From Candidatus Omnitrophota bacterium (GTDB taxonomy: Bacteria; Omnitrophota; Gorgyraeia; Gygaellales; UBA12090): a DNA stretch of 34,623 nucleotides. Below the pieces are notes generated by a model. That model searched no databases and was not told the DNA's origin. It worked only from the letters and a program-made list of their open reading frames with translations. Each line of letters begins with the position of its first letter. The first letter of the stretch is position 1. The position numbers and the translations under genes were made by a program. Positions 26,462 to 34,623 of this stretch are shown piece by piece. The DNA is taken from contig JAHFFP010000005.1 of assembly GCA_023247895.1 (NCBI GenBank), forward strand, positions 1 to 34,623. Reading direction: 5' to 3'.

Positions 26462-27719
26462 GAAATCGACTTTAGATAACGGTTTACGCTTAGTCACCCA
26501 CAAGATGCCCGAAAGAAATTCAGCAGCCTTAGGTATTTGGATTGGGGTGGGTGGCAGATACGAAGAAAAGGCAAATAAAGGCATCGCTCATCTCATCGAG
26601 CACCTTTCTTTTAAAGGCACCAGGAAATATTCCGCCAACAAAATAAAGGAAACGATTGAGGGTGTGGGAGGCTCTTTGAATGCCTTTACCTCAGAAGAAT
26701 TTACCTGCTATTTGACCAAGATTATTTCCAAACACCTGCCGCTTGCATTGGATGTGCTTTCCGATATGATTTTAGAGCCTCTTTTTGCCGAAAAAGACTT
26801 AGAAAAAGAAAAGGCGGTGATTTTAGAAGAAATCAAGATGTACCGCGACCTGCCGCAGGCGTATGTGAATGAATTATTAGAAGAGCTGCTTTGGCCGGAG
26901 CATCCCTTGGGGATGAATTTAGCCGGGACGTTTGAGTCAGTGAGCCTGATGAAGCGTTCGCGCGTATTGAGTTTTCAGAATGCATTTTATCATCCCGCCA
27001 ATATTGTGGTTTCGGTAAGCGGCAATATTGAGCATAAGAAAATATACGAGTATATAGCGAAAGCCTTTTCTAAAATAAAGGCAAAAGAAAATATCCCCTT
27101 TAAAAAGGCTCCTGTACATCAAGAGGCTTCGCGCGCCAAATTCTTTCATAAGGATACCCAGCAGAGCCATTTGGCTTTTGGGTATCATGGCTATAAACGA
27201 AATCATCCTGACAGGCATGCGCTAGGGCTTTTGCATATCATTTTGGGCGCGAATATGTCCAGCCGCCTGTTTAACGAAGTGCGCGAAAAGAAAGGCCTTG
27301 CCTATGAGATAGGTACTCATCTACGGTATTTTTATGACACAGGCGCGTTCTTTATTCACGCAGGGGTGGATAACCGCAAAGTAAGCGCTGCAATCATAAC
27401 GATACTTAAAGAAATGCGCAAGATAGCCAAAGAGCCGGTTACAAAAAATGAATTTTCCCGCGCGAAAGAATATTATATGGGGCAGCTCCTGATGAGTTTG
27501 GAAGATACCCTTGACCATATGATTTGGATGGGAGAACAGGAGGGCGCTTTACGGCGCATAAAAAGCGCTCAGGATATTCTTGATGAAATACGCAAGGTGA
27601 CTATTGAAGACGCGCAAAGAACCGCACGAGATATTTTTAGGAATAGTAATTTGAGTTTAGCCGTCATTGGGCCCCAGAAGGAAAAGGAGCAGGATGAAAT
27701 GCGACTCATGCTAGAATGA
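26454..27719 (+). CDS. M16 family zinc peptidase
   Basis: 421 aa; inverted zinc motif HLIEH in GIAHLIEHLSFKGTRKYSA plus downstream EKAVILEEIKMYRD. Confidence 0.92.
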   Translation: MYEKSTLDNGLRLVTHKMPERNSAALGIWIGVGGRYEEKANKGIAHLIEHLSFKGTRKYSANKIKETIEGVGGSLNAFTSEEFTCYLTKIISKHLPLALDVLSDMILEPLFAEKDLEKEKAVILEEIKMYRDLPQAYVNELLEELLWPEHPLGMNLAGTFESVSLMKRSRVLSFQNAFYHPANIVVSVSGNIEHKKIYEYIAKAFSKIKAKENIPFKKAPVHQEASRAKFFHKDTQQSHLAFGYHGYKRNHPDRHALGLLHIILGANMSSRLFNEVREKKGLAYEIGTHLRYFYDTGAFFIHAGVDNRKVSAAIITILKEMRKIAKEPVTKNEFSRAKEYYMGQLLMSLEDTLDHMIWMGEQEGALRRIKSAQDILDEIRKVTIEDAQRTARDIFRNSNLSLAVIGPQKEKEQDEMRLMLE

Positions 27720-29161
27720 ACCAAGGGAACCTTACCAACAAGGTTAACACAACTCATAATCATCGCCACCGCTCTATTACCGGGCCAAGCAGCTTTGCCC
27801 TTTTCCTGCCCGAGGTGAGGGAATTCTTGCAGAATAAAGATTTTTTCCTGGTAAAAGACCTCTTAAAGAAAATTCATTCCATAGACTTAGCCGAGGGCTG
27901 GACTAAGCTCACCCCACAGGAAAAGCTGCTTATCTTTCGCCTTCTAAGCTCACGCCGCGCAGTTGAGATTTTTGAGGACTTGCGTTTTGAAGAACAGTCA
28001 TATCTCTTGAATAATCTCGATAATCAGGAAATGGTTTCCGTGGTAAATGAGATGGCGCCCGATGAACGCGTAAGGCTTTTTAAGGATTTAAGCCCTAAGA
28101 CCGTCAAGAAACTCTTTACCGTGATGAAGAAAGAAGCAGTTGACGATGTGCGAAAGCTGATGACTTTTAAGGAAGGCCTTGCCGGAAGCATTATGACTAC
28201 CGATTTTGTGGAGCTAAAGAAAAATATGACCGCGCGCCAGGCAGTGCTTCGGATACAGGAGACCTATAAGGCAGGGCAAATCCCCAACATATATTCCATA
28301 CATGTTGTTGATGATGACCATAAGCTTATCGGAGGACTAAGCCTTCAAATGCTTATTAGCGCTCCGTCTGATATTTTGGTGAAGGATATTATGTCTGACG
28401 TGGACTTTATCAAAATGGACTGCCACATGCTTAAGGAAGACGTGGCAAAACAGTTTACCAGATACGATTTATTGGATGCCCCGGTGGTTGACGATACTAA
28501 CCAGTTGCTGGGCATTATTACCATTGACGATGTGGTGGATTTAATCAATAAGGAGGCTACCAAAGAGATATATGAACTTGGTAAGATGGGTTCTAAAGGA
28601 GGCGAGGAAATCCGTTATGCCACGGCGACGGTGAAGGAATTAGTAAAACGCCGCGCGCCGTGGCTGGTATTCTTGCTTATATTTGATTTTCTTACCGGGA
28701 CGGTATTGAAGAATTTCGAACATTCCCTGGGGACCGTTGTCGCGCTTTCCTTTTTTATCCCGATGCTTTTGGATACAGGAGGTAACGCCGGGGCGCAGAC
28801 CTCTATTACGATTATCCGCGGGCTTGCCACGGGAGATGTTACGGTAAAGAATGTCTGGAGGATAGCCCGTTTAGAGATTAGCACTTCTCTTCTTATGGGC
28901 GCTCTTGTAGGAGTGGTGGCATTCCTACGCGCCCTTTTATTGCAAAAAGATTTATTCTTAGGATTAGTGGTTGGTTCAACAATGAGCTTGATAGTGCTCT
29001 TGGCGATAGCCACAGGGGTATGTTTGCCGTTACTTTCTAAAAAACTTGGGCTTGACCCTGCGGTGCTCGCCGGGCCGATTACCACGAGTATCGTCGACGT
29101 TGCAGGGTTGATTATTTACTTTAACATTGCCAAGGCATTTATTCCTACGCTTAATCATTAA
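27716..29161 (+). CDS. mgtE: magnesium transporter MgtE
   Basis: 481 aa; MgtE N domain, CBS pair (PNIYSIHVVDDDHKLIGGLSL, DAPVVDDTNQLLGIITIDDVVDLI), membrane region with LLDTGGNAGAQTSI. Confidence 0.94.
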   Translation: MNQGNLTNKVNTTHNHRHRSITGPSSFALFLPEVREFLQNKDFFLVKDLLKKIHSIDLAEGWTKLTPQEKLLIFRLLSSRRAVEIFEDLRFEEQSYLLNNLDNQEMVSVVNEMAPDERVRLFKDLSPKTVKKLFTVMKKEAVDDVRKLMTFKEGLAGSIMTTDFVELKKNMTARQAVLRIQETYKAGQIPNIYSIHVVDDDHKLIGGLSLQMLISAPSDILVKDIMSDVDFIKMDCHMLKEDVAKQFTRYDLLDAPVVDDTNQLLGIITIDDVVDLINKEATKEIYELGKMGSKGGEEIRYATATVKELVKRRAPWLVFLLIFDFLTGTVLKNFEHSLGTVVALSFFIPMLLDTGGNAGAQTSITIIRGLATGDVTVKNVWRIARLEISTSLLMGALVGVVAFLRALLLQKDLFLGLVVGSTMSLIVLLAIATGVCLPLLSKKLGLDPAVLAGPITTSIVDVAGLIIYFNIAKAFIPTLNH

Positions 29162-30169
29162 ATGCACATTTTCTTATCCATTCCTGGCCTTATAATTCTG
29201 ATGGTATTGTCAATATTGTCATTTTTCTTTTCACTCTCAGAAACATCCCTGATTTCCTTAAATAAGATTAGGGCAAGGCATTTGGTAAATAAAGGAGTGA
29301 GAGGGGCACAGCCAGTGTTACGGCTTATTGCTAAATTGGATAAAGTCGTGGCCGCCATTTTAATAGGCAATAATTTTGTCAATGTCGCCATGTCAAGTTT
29401 AGCTACCATGATCTGTGTGGGCATTTTTGGGGCTAATTGGGGTGTGGTGATTGCAATGGTAAGCATGACGTTATATATATTACTCTTTTGTGAAATATGC
29501 CCTAAGACATTGGCTATCCGCTATTCTGAAAGAACAGCCTTGCTCACCGCGCCTTTCCTGGAGATGTTTGTTAATAGTTTTACTACCCTGATTTCTCTTT
29601 TTACCGGCATAAGCAATAGTTTTCTTAGGGCATTTGGTATGCAGCCTGAAAAACGCTCTCCCTTAATTAGCGAAGAAGAGTTAAGGCTGATGATTGAGGT
29701 AGGCAAGGAGGAGGGGGTGCTTTCGGATGAGGAGCGTAAGATGTTGCATCGTATCTTTGAATTCGGTGATACAAGGGTGGATGCGGTAATGGTGCCTAAA
29801 GAGAAAATAATCGCGATAGATAAGTCTTCAGACGGTGAAAAATTGCTTAATGTGCTTGTTGAAGAAGGCCATGCGCGTATTGCGGTCTATGAGGGGTCTG
29901 TCGATACTATTATTGGAATTATCTATGCCCGAGATTTACTCTATATCTGGCGTAACAAAGGCTTAGTGCTTTTAGAGGATTTGATTCACCCTGCCTATTT
30001 TATTCCGGCGCATAAACGCGTAAATGAGCTTTTGCGCGAATTTCAGCTTAAACGCCTGCAAATAGCGATAGTGGTGGATGAAAATAAGAAGACCTTGGGG
30101 CTGGTGACCCTTGAGGACCTGTTTGAGGAAATAGTGGGAGAAATTGATGAAAATCCCGCCGTCATTTAA
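29162..30169 (+). CDS. CNNM/CorC-like DUF21 plus CBS-domain membrane protein
   Basis: 335 aa; FFSLSETSLISLNKIRARHLVNKG, EGVLSDEERKMLHRIFEFGDTRVDAVMVPKEKI, CBS domains. Confidence 0.9.
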   Translation: MHIFLSIPGLIILMVLSILSFFFSLSETSLISLNKIRARHLVNKGVRGAQPVLRLIAKLDKVVAAILIGNNFVNVAMSSLATMICVGIFGANWGVVIAMVSMTLYILLFCEICPKTLAIRYSERTALLTAPFLEMFVNSFTTLISLFTGISNSFLRAFGMQPEKRSPLISEEELRLMIEVGKEEGVLSDEERKMLHRIFEFGDTRVDAVMVPKEKIIAIDKSSDGEKLLNVLVEEGHARIAVYEGSVDTIIGIIYARDLLYIWRNKGLVLLEDLIHPAYFIPAHKRVNELLREFQLKRLQIAIVVDENKKTLGLVTLEDLFEEIVGEIDENPAVI

Positions 30170-30245
30170 GCGTTAGAAGAAAAAGCATCCCTTATTTAGA
30201 GAGCGCAACAATTTTGATTCATTCAGGGGTGAAGTAAGGAAATAA

Positions 30246-30274
30246 TTGACAGATAAAATGTGTTGTGTTAGTAT
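30246..30274 (+). promoter_or_regulatory. sigma70-type promoter upstream of the zinc-ribbon gene
   Basis: TTGACA - 17 nt - TAGTAT. Confidence 0.7.
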
Positions 30275-30296
30275 TAAAAACATTGTGGTCTAAACT

Positions 30297-30360
30297 AGTA
30301 GGGGCAAACCTGCGTGTTCGCCCGAATGATAACGGGCAGACACATGGGGCTGCTTCTACT
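30297..30360. repeat. palindromic element in the 5' leader of the zinc-ribbon gene
   Basis: agtaggggcaaacctgcgtgttcgcccgaatgataacgggcagacacatggggctgcttctact; ends AGTAGGGGCA/TGCTTCTACT complementary at 8 of 10 positions; inner arms TGTTCGCCC/GGGCAGACA. Confidence 0.75.
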
Positions 30361-30377
30361 TACCAAGGAGGAAGACA

Positions 30378-30527
30378 ATGGCTGAAAAAGGGTATTGCGT
30401 AAAATGCAAGGCAAGCAAAGAAATGGTGGATGCAAAAGAAGTGACGATGAAAAACGGCCGCAAGGCTATGAAAGGAAAGTGTCCTGATTGTTCTACCGGA
30501 ATGTATAAGATATTAGGTAAAAAATAA
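30378..30527 (+). CDS. small zinc-ribbon protein (DUF5679-like), absent from the ORF track because it is short
   Basis: 49 aa MAEKGYCVKCKASKEMVDAKEVTMKNGRKAMKGKCPDCSTGMYKILGKK; CxxC pair; SD AAGGAGG 8 nt before ATG. Confidence 0.85.
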   Translation: MAEKGYCVKCKASKEMVDAKEVTMKNGRKAMKGKCPDCSTGMYKILGKK

Positions 30528-30552
30528 GTTTTGGGCATGTTTTTTTCTTCGA

Positions 30553-30584
30553 CTCTGCCTAAAGCGCACTATGCATAGGCAGAG
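30553..30584. repeat. 9-bp stem hairpin upstream of rsfS
   Basis: CTCTGCCTA aagcgcactatgca TAGGCAGAG; no T run follows on the + strand. Confidence 0.6.
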
Positions 30585-30590
30585 CCGAAT

Positions 30591-31040
30591 GTGTTATATA
30601 ATGAGGTAATAATTGTTACAAGGAGAGAGCAAATAGATTCGCTAAAGAAAGCATATATAGTTGCTCGTCTTGCGCAGGATAAGAAGGCAGAAGATATAAA
30701 AATCCTGGATATGCGCACGGTGAGCAACTTTTGTGATTTTTTCATTCTTTTGACCGCAGCGTCAAACCGTAGGGCAGAGGCTATTGCAGATGCAATAAAG
30801 GACGGGCTGCATAAAAAGGAGATAGCCCATAGGGCCCAGGAAGGCGGGATTGATTCCGGTTGGCTGCTGGTGGACCTTTTTGATGTGGTCGTACATATAT
30901 TTGATACCGGCTCAAGAGAATACTTTAATCTGGATAAACTTTGGGCTGATGCCCCGGTCGTGGAATTGCCCCTAAGGAAACATGCCTCTATGCAAGATAG
31001 AGCAGCTTCTAAGCGAGTTGCTCGTCAAAATTCTAAATGA
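30591..31040 (+). CDS. rsfS: ribosomal silencing factor RsfS
   Basis: RsfS-type DKKAEDIKILDMRTVSNFCDFFILLTAASNRRAEAIAD and VDLFDVVVHIFDTGSREYFNLDKLWADAP; start uncertain (GTG 30591 or possibly ATA 30633). Confidence 0.9.
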   Translation: MLYNEVIIVTRREQIDSLKKAYIVARLAQDKKAEDIKILDMRTVSNFCDFFILLTAASNRRAEAIADAIKDGLHKKEIAHRAQEGGIDSGWLLVDLFDVVVHIFDTGSREYFNLDKLWADAPVVELPLRKHASMQDRAASKRVARQNSK

Positions 31041-32670
31041 AACACTTAAAATACCTGAATCATTCTTTGAAAGTGCGCCTTCCCTCTTAGAATCTCCCAA
31101 GGAAGAAGCCTTTGGCGATAGTGCTACCTCGATCGCCTTGAAATTAGCATCTTGTCTTAAGCGCCCTCCGAGAGAAATTGCCAAAGAGATAGTTGCCTCT
31201 CTTCATAAAAAAATTCCTGTATCTGCGTTACAAGGTTGTATTGAGAAAATTGATATTGCGGGCGCCGGGTTTATTAACTTTTATTTCTCTCAAGAGTATT
31301 TTTCTTCTCTCCTTAAAGAGGTTATCGCTTCCGGAGAGCCTTTTGTTGCCCGAGGCAAGAAACGCAGGCGCGCCTTGGTAGAATTTGTGAGCGCGAATCC
31401 TACAGGTCCGCTTTCCGTTGCCCATGGCCGCCAGGCAGCAGTGGGGGATGCTCTTAGCAATCTGCTTGCCTATGTAGGTTATGAGGTTACCAGGGAGTAT
31501 TATCTTAACGATAAAGGGAACCAGATTAATATTCTTGGTAACTCTGTCTATTTACGTTTGCAGGAATTGGAAGGAAAAACAATAGAATTCCCTGAGGACC
31601 ATTATCAGGGGGAATACATTATTGATTTGGCAAAGGAATTATTAGAGAAACCAGAAACCTCTGCTGCAGGCGCCTGCGGCGCAAGTAACCAGAAACAAGA
31701 ATATTGCAAAGAATACGGAGTAAAAAGGATCCTGGAGATAATTAGAAAAGAACTTGAGGATTTTGGGGTAACTTTTGATTCGTGGTATAGCCAAGGAAGT
31801 TTAGAGAAGTCAGGAAAGATTGAAGAAACAATTTCTTTCTTGAGGGAAAAAGGCTATATTTATGATAAAGACGGAGCGGTCTGGTTTCAATCGACAAAAT
31901 TCGGCGATGATAAGGACCGGGTAGTAATTAAATCCGATGGTTCATATACTTATTTAGCTCCGGATATTGCCTATCATCAGGATAAATTTACGCGCGGGTT
32001 TGACTGCCTGATTAACCTTTGGGGGCCTGACCATCATGGATATATCCCGCGGATGAAGGCAGCGGTTGAGGCCTTAGGCAAAGAAAAAGATGCATTACAC
32101 GTTATTATTGTGCAGCTGGCAACGCTTTATAAAAACGGCAAAGTAGTGTCAATGTCAACCCGTAAAGGTGAGTATGTGACGTTACGCCAGGTGATTGATG
32201 AAGTGGGAGTAGACGCGGGGCGGTTTTTCTTTTTGATGCGTAAGACCGATAGCCATCTGGACTTTGATTTGGAGCTTGCCAAGAAGCAAAGCTCCGAGAA
32301 TCCTGTGTATTATATCCAATATGCCCACGCCCGGATTTCCAATATTTTAACCAATGCGGGAATAACGCTTGCGCAAATAAAGAATTCAGATATGTCTTTA
32401 CTAAAGGAGAAGGAAGAGCTTGGGCTGCTTAGGGCTATTGCAAAGTTTGAAAATTGCCTTAAGGTCGCGGAGCTTCAGCTTGATCCTTACTGCGTGACGA
32501 GCTATCTTCAAGAATTGGCTGAAAGTTTTCATCGCTTTTATGATACGCACAGGGTTTTAGTTGACGATGCCCCGCGAAAGTGCGCGCGCCTAAGCCTTAT
32601 TTTAGGCGCTAAGACCGTTATTGCCGCAGGATTAAAGCTCTTAGGTGTGCACGCGCCGGAAAAAATGTAA
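30982..32670 (+). CDS. argS: arginyl-tRNA synthetase
   Basis: 562 aa; EFVSANPTGPLSVAHGRQAAVGDALSNLL, LWGPDHHGYIPRMKAA, MSTRKGEYVTLRQVIDEVGVDAGRFFFL; overlaps rsfS by 59 nt. Confidence 0.95.
   Translation: MPLCKIEQLLSELLVKILNETLKIPESFFESAPSLLESPKEEAFGDSATSIALKLASCLKRPPREIAKEIVASLHKKIPVSALQGCIEKIDIAGAGFINFYFSQEYFSSLLKEVIASGEPFVARGKKRRRALVEFVSANPTGPLSVAHGRQAAVGDALSNLLAYVGYEVTREYYLNDKGNQINILGNSVYLRLQELEGKTIEFPEDHYQGEYIIDLAKELLEKPETSAAGACGASNQKQEYCKEYGVKRILEIIRKELEDFGVTFDSWYSQGSLEKSGKIEETISFLREKGYIYDKDGAVWFQSTKFGDDKDRVVIKSDGSYTYLAPDIAYHQDKFTRGFDCLINLWGPDHHGYIPRMKAAVEALGKEKDALHVIIVQLATLYKNGKVVSMSTRKGEYVTLRQVIDEVGVDAGRFFFLMRKTDSHLDFDLELAKKQSSENPVYYIQYAHARISNILTNAGITLAQIKNSDMSLLKEKEELGLLRAIAKFENCLKVAELQLDPYCVTSYLQELAESFHRFYDTHRVLVDDAPRKCARLSLILGAKTVIAAGLKLLGVHAPEKM
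31662..31686. repeat. in-frame GC-rich palindrome inside argS
   Basis: Perfect 12-nt palindrome GCAGGCGCCTGC (31666-31677); shares GCGCCTGCGGCG with the prmC element (14923-14934). Confidence 0.65.
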
Positions 32671-32683
32671 GGGATAGGCCAGG

Positions 32684-34372
32684 ATGCGAAAAGTATGGAA
32701 AGTTAAGAAACCGGATAGCTCCTTACAAAAAAAAATTAAAGATGAATTAGGTATCTCATCAGTTTTAGCCCAGATCCTTATAAACCGCAATCTTACCTCA
32801 AGCCAAGCCGCAAAGGTGTTTCTAAATCCCCACATCTCTTCTTTTCATGATGCGAACCTTTTGCCGGATATAGAGAAAGCAAAAGATAGAATCCTTAGAG
32901 CGTCAAAGAATAAGGCAAAGATATTATTATTTTCCGATTATGATGCCGATGGCATAACTTCTTTGGCTATCCTTAAGATTGCTTTTGAAAGGTTAAGAAT
33001 AGCGCACGAGCATTATATCCCTCACAGGTTAAGGGAAGGCTATGGCCTAAGCGAACACGCGCTTGCCTATTGCCGCAACCAAGGGGTTACCCTGATAATT
33101 ACCTTAGATTGCGGAATAAGTAACTTTAAGGAAATTGAGGAGCTTAACCGGCTAGGCATTGACGTTATCGTTATTGACCATCATTCTTTGCTTTCAACTG
33201 AAGAACTACCTCCCGCCTATGCTGTTATCAACCCTAAACGCCAAGATTCACGTTATCCTTATGTAGATTTAGCAGGAGTGGGGCTCGCCTATAAGTTTGC
33301 TGGTTATCTCTTACAGGATGCACTAGAAGAAGAACTTGATTTAGCGTGTTTAGGCACTATTGCCGATGTGGTTCCTTTGATAGGAGAAAACCGCATTATT
33401 GTAAAAGAAGGATTGAAAAAGCTTAACAGCACCAGGCGTGTGGGGTTAAAGTCTTTAATTGAGGCCTCCGGAATAAAAAATAAGGCGATAACGGCAGAAC
33501 ACGTGAGTTATATCTTGGCACCCCGCATTAATGCCTGCGGCAGGATAGGTTCTTCAGAAATTGCCCTTGAACTATTGTTATGCGCATGTCCTGAGAAGGC
33601 AAAGGCCTTGGCAAATGAATTACATTCTAAGAATAAAGAACGCCAGCGTATTGAAAGCAAAATCTTGGATGAGGCGTTGAACAAGGTAGAAACAGAGATT
33701 GATTTGGCAAAGGAGCGGGTTATTGTGTTGCATAAGGATAACTGGCACCATGGGGTATTAGGGATAGTGGCGGCGAAAATAACCGACAGGTTCCATCGGC
33801 CTACGTTTGTGGTGTCGTTTGCTGATGAGGTGGGTAAAGGTTCCGGCCGTTCTATTGAAAACTTCCATTTGTTTGAGAGTTTGCTTGAGTGCAGCCCTTA
33901 TCTTTTAGGCTTTGGCGGCCATAAACGGGCGTGCGGGCTAAGTATTTTAAGGAAGGAAATAGAGAACTTTAGGAAAAATATCAACAGGCTTGCCTTTGAA
34001 CGCTTAAGCCTTGAAGATTTGTTACCCAGTGTGAATATTGATATAGCGCTTCAATTGTTTGAGGTAACTATGGAGGTATTAGAGGAGCTAAATCAATTAG
34101 AGCCTTTTGGAAATGGGAATCCCAAGCCGATATTTGCCAGCAATAATCTTTATGTGAAATCCAAACCTATAATTATGGGTAAAGACACCCTAAAATTTTG
34201 GGTGAGTGATGGGAAAGTAACTTATCAGGCATTAGGCTTTGGAATGGCGCGCTACTATGATTTAGTCAATTGCGCCTCAGCAGTTAATCTTGCCTACAGG
34301 ATATCCTTAGACACCTGGAATGGAAATAATCAACTCCAGCTTGAGATAGAGGATATTCGTTTAGCTGAATAA
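32684..34372 (+). CDS. recJ: single-stranded-DNA-specific exonuclease RecJ
   Basis: 562 aa; LLFSDYDADGITSLAIL, VIDHHSL, FGGHKRACGLSI. Confidence 0.94.
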   Translation: MRKVWKVKKPDSSLQKKIKDELGISSVLAQILINRNLTSSQAAKVFLNPHISSFHDANLLPDIEKAKDRILRASKNKAKILLFSDYDADGITSLAILKIAFERLRIAHEHYIPHRLREGYGLSEHALAYCRNQGVTLIITLDCGISNFKEIEELNRLGIDVIVIDHHSLLSTEELPPAYAVINPKRQDSRYPYVDLAGVGLAYKFAGYLLQDALEEELDLACLGTIADVVPLIGENRIIVKEGLKKLNSTRRVGLKSLIEASGIKNKAITAEHVSYILAPRINACGRIGSSEIALELLLCACPEKAKALANELHSKNKERQRIESKILDEALNKVETEIDLAKERVIVLHKDNWHHGVLGIVAAKITDRFHRPTFVVSFADEVGKGSGRSIENFHLFESLLECSPYLLGFGGHKRACGLSILRKEIENFRKNINRLAFERLSLEDLLPSVNIDIALQLFEVTMEVLEELNQLEPFGNGNPKPIFASNNLYVKSKPIIMGKDTLKFWVSDGKVTYQALGFGMARYYDLVNCASAVNLAYRISLDTWNGNNQLQLEIEDIRLAE

Positions 34373-34383
34373 TAATCCGATAT

Positions 34384-34614
34384 TTAGAGGGCTTTTTTGA
34401 CTTTTCCAGCCTTGATGCATTTGGTGCAGGCAAAGACAGAAGCTACTTTGCCTGCTATATTTGCCCGGATATGCTGCAGGTTTGGCAGGATCAACCTATT
34501 ATTCCTACGGGATATCTTGCTCCCGGTTCCGCCTTTTGCTTTGTATTGGCCTTTACGGGACATTACCTTTCCCGCAAGAGGTTTTTTGCCGCAATAATAA
34601 CATATTTTACGCAT
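34384..34614 (-). CDS. rpmB: 50S ribosomal protein bL28
   Basis: 76 aa; MRKICYYCGKKPLAGKVMSRKG...RLILPNLQHIRANIAGKVASVFACTKCIKAGKV. Confidence 0.92.
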   Translation of the reverse strand: MRKICYYCGKKPLAGKVMSRKGQYKAKGGTGSKISRRNNRLILPNLQHIRANIAGKVASVFACTKCIKAGKVKKAL

Positions 34615-34623
34615 TTTTAATCA

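Noticed and set aside
27716-30169. mgtE next to a CNNM/CorC-like gene as a novel Mg system
   Set aside because: Both are common magnesium-homeostasis families and adjacency alone is not unusual.
34384-34614. Opposite-strand ORF 34397-34597 + at the window end
   Set aside because: It is the antisense of rpmB, whose bL28 sequence is clear.
1-34623. tRNA/rRNA genes or transposases
   Set aside because: No tRNA T-loop/acceptor pairing, rRNA sequence or transposase-like ORF was recognised; a tRNAscan/Infernal run would settle it.

Overview
This 34.6 kb window is a dense, almost entirely plus-strand bacterial chromosomal segment. The gene set and order suggest an uncultured anaerobe, possibly Omnitrophota-like, but that is inference. 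In order it carries: a CO dehydrogenase/acetyl-CoA synthase block (cooS, CooF-like ferredoxin, FAD-NAD(P)H oxidoreductase, acsB); a TPR protein; polA; glgA; coaE; rho; rpmE; prfA; prmC; murA; a split trp locus (trpG-D-C-F ... trpB-A) interrupted by a beta-CASP RNase, a candidate ncRNA, an AsmA/YdbH-like protein, a YnbE-YdbL-like fusion and an HtpX-like protease; an M16 peptidase; mgtE; a CNNM/CorC-like protein; an unlisted 49-aa zinc-ribbon protein; rsfS; argS; recJ; and convergent rpmB. The most interesting signals are: (1) a family of degenerate 7-nt-period arrays, mostly in inverted pairs, filling gene junctions, supplying stop codons, abutting start codons, and present once inside glgA; (2) a separate set of GC-rich palindromic elements, two of them in frame inside prmC and argS, resembling Rickettsia palindromic elements in behaviour; (3) an orphan ~190-nt transcription unit with a good sigma70 promoter, a strong intrinsic terminator and mutually exclusive helices; (4) an apparent YnbE-YdbL fusion next to a compact YdbH/AsmA-like gene; (5) a possible AUA start for rsfS and a canonical EF-hand loop in the HtpX-like protease. 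All product calls come from reading motifs by eye; no database search was possible.
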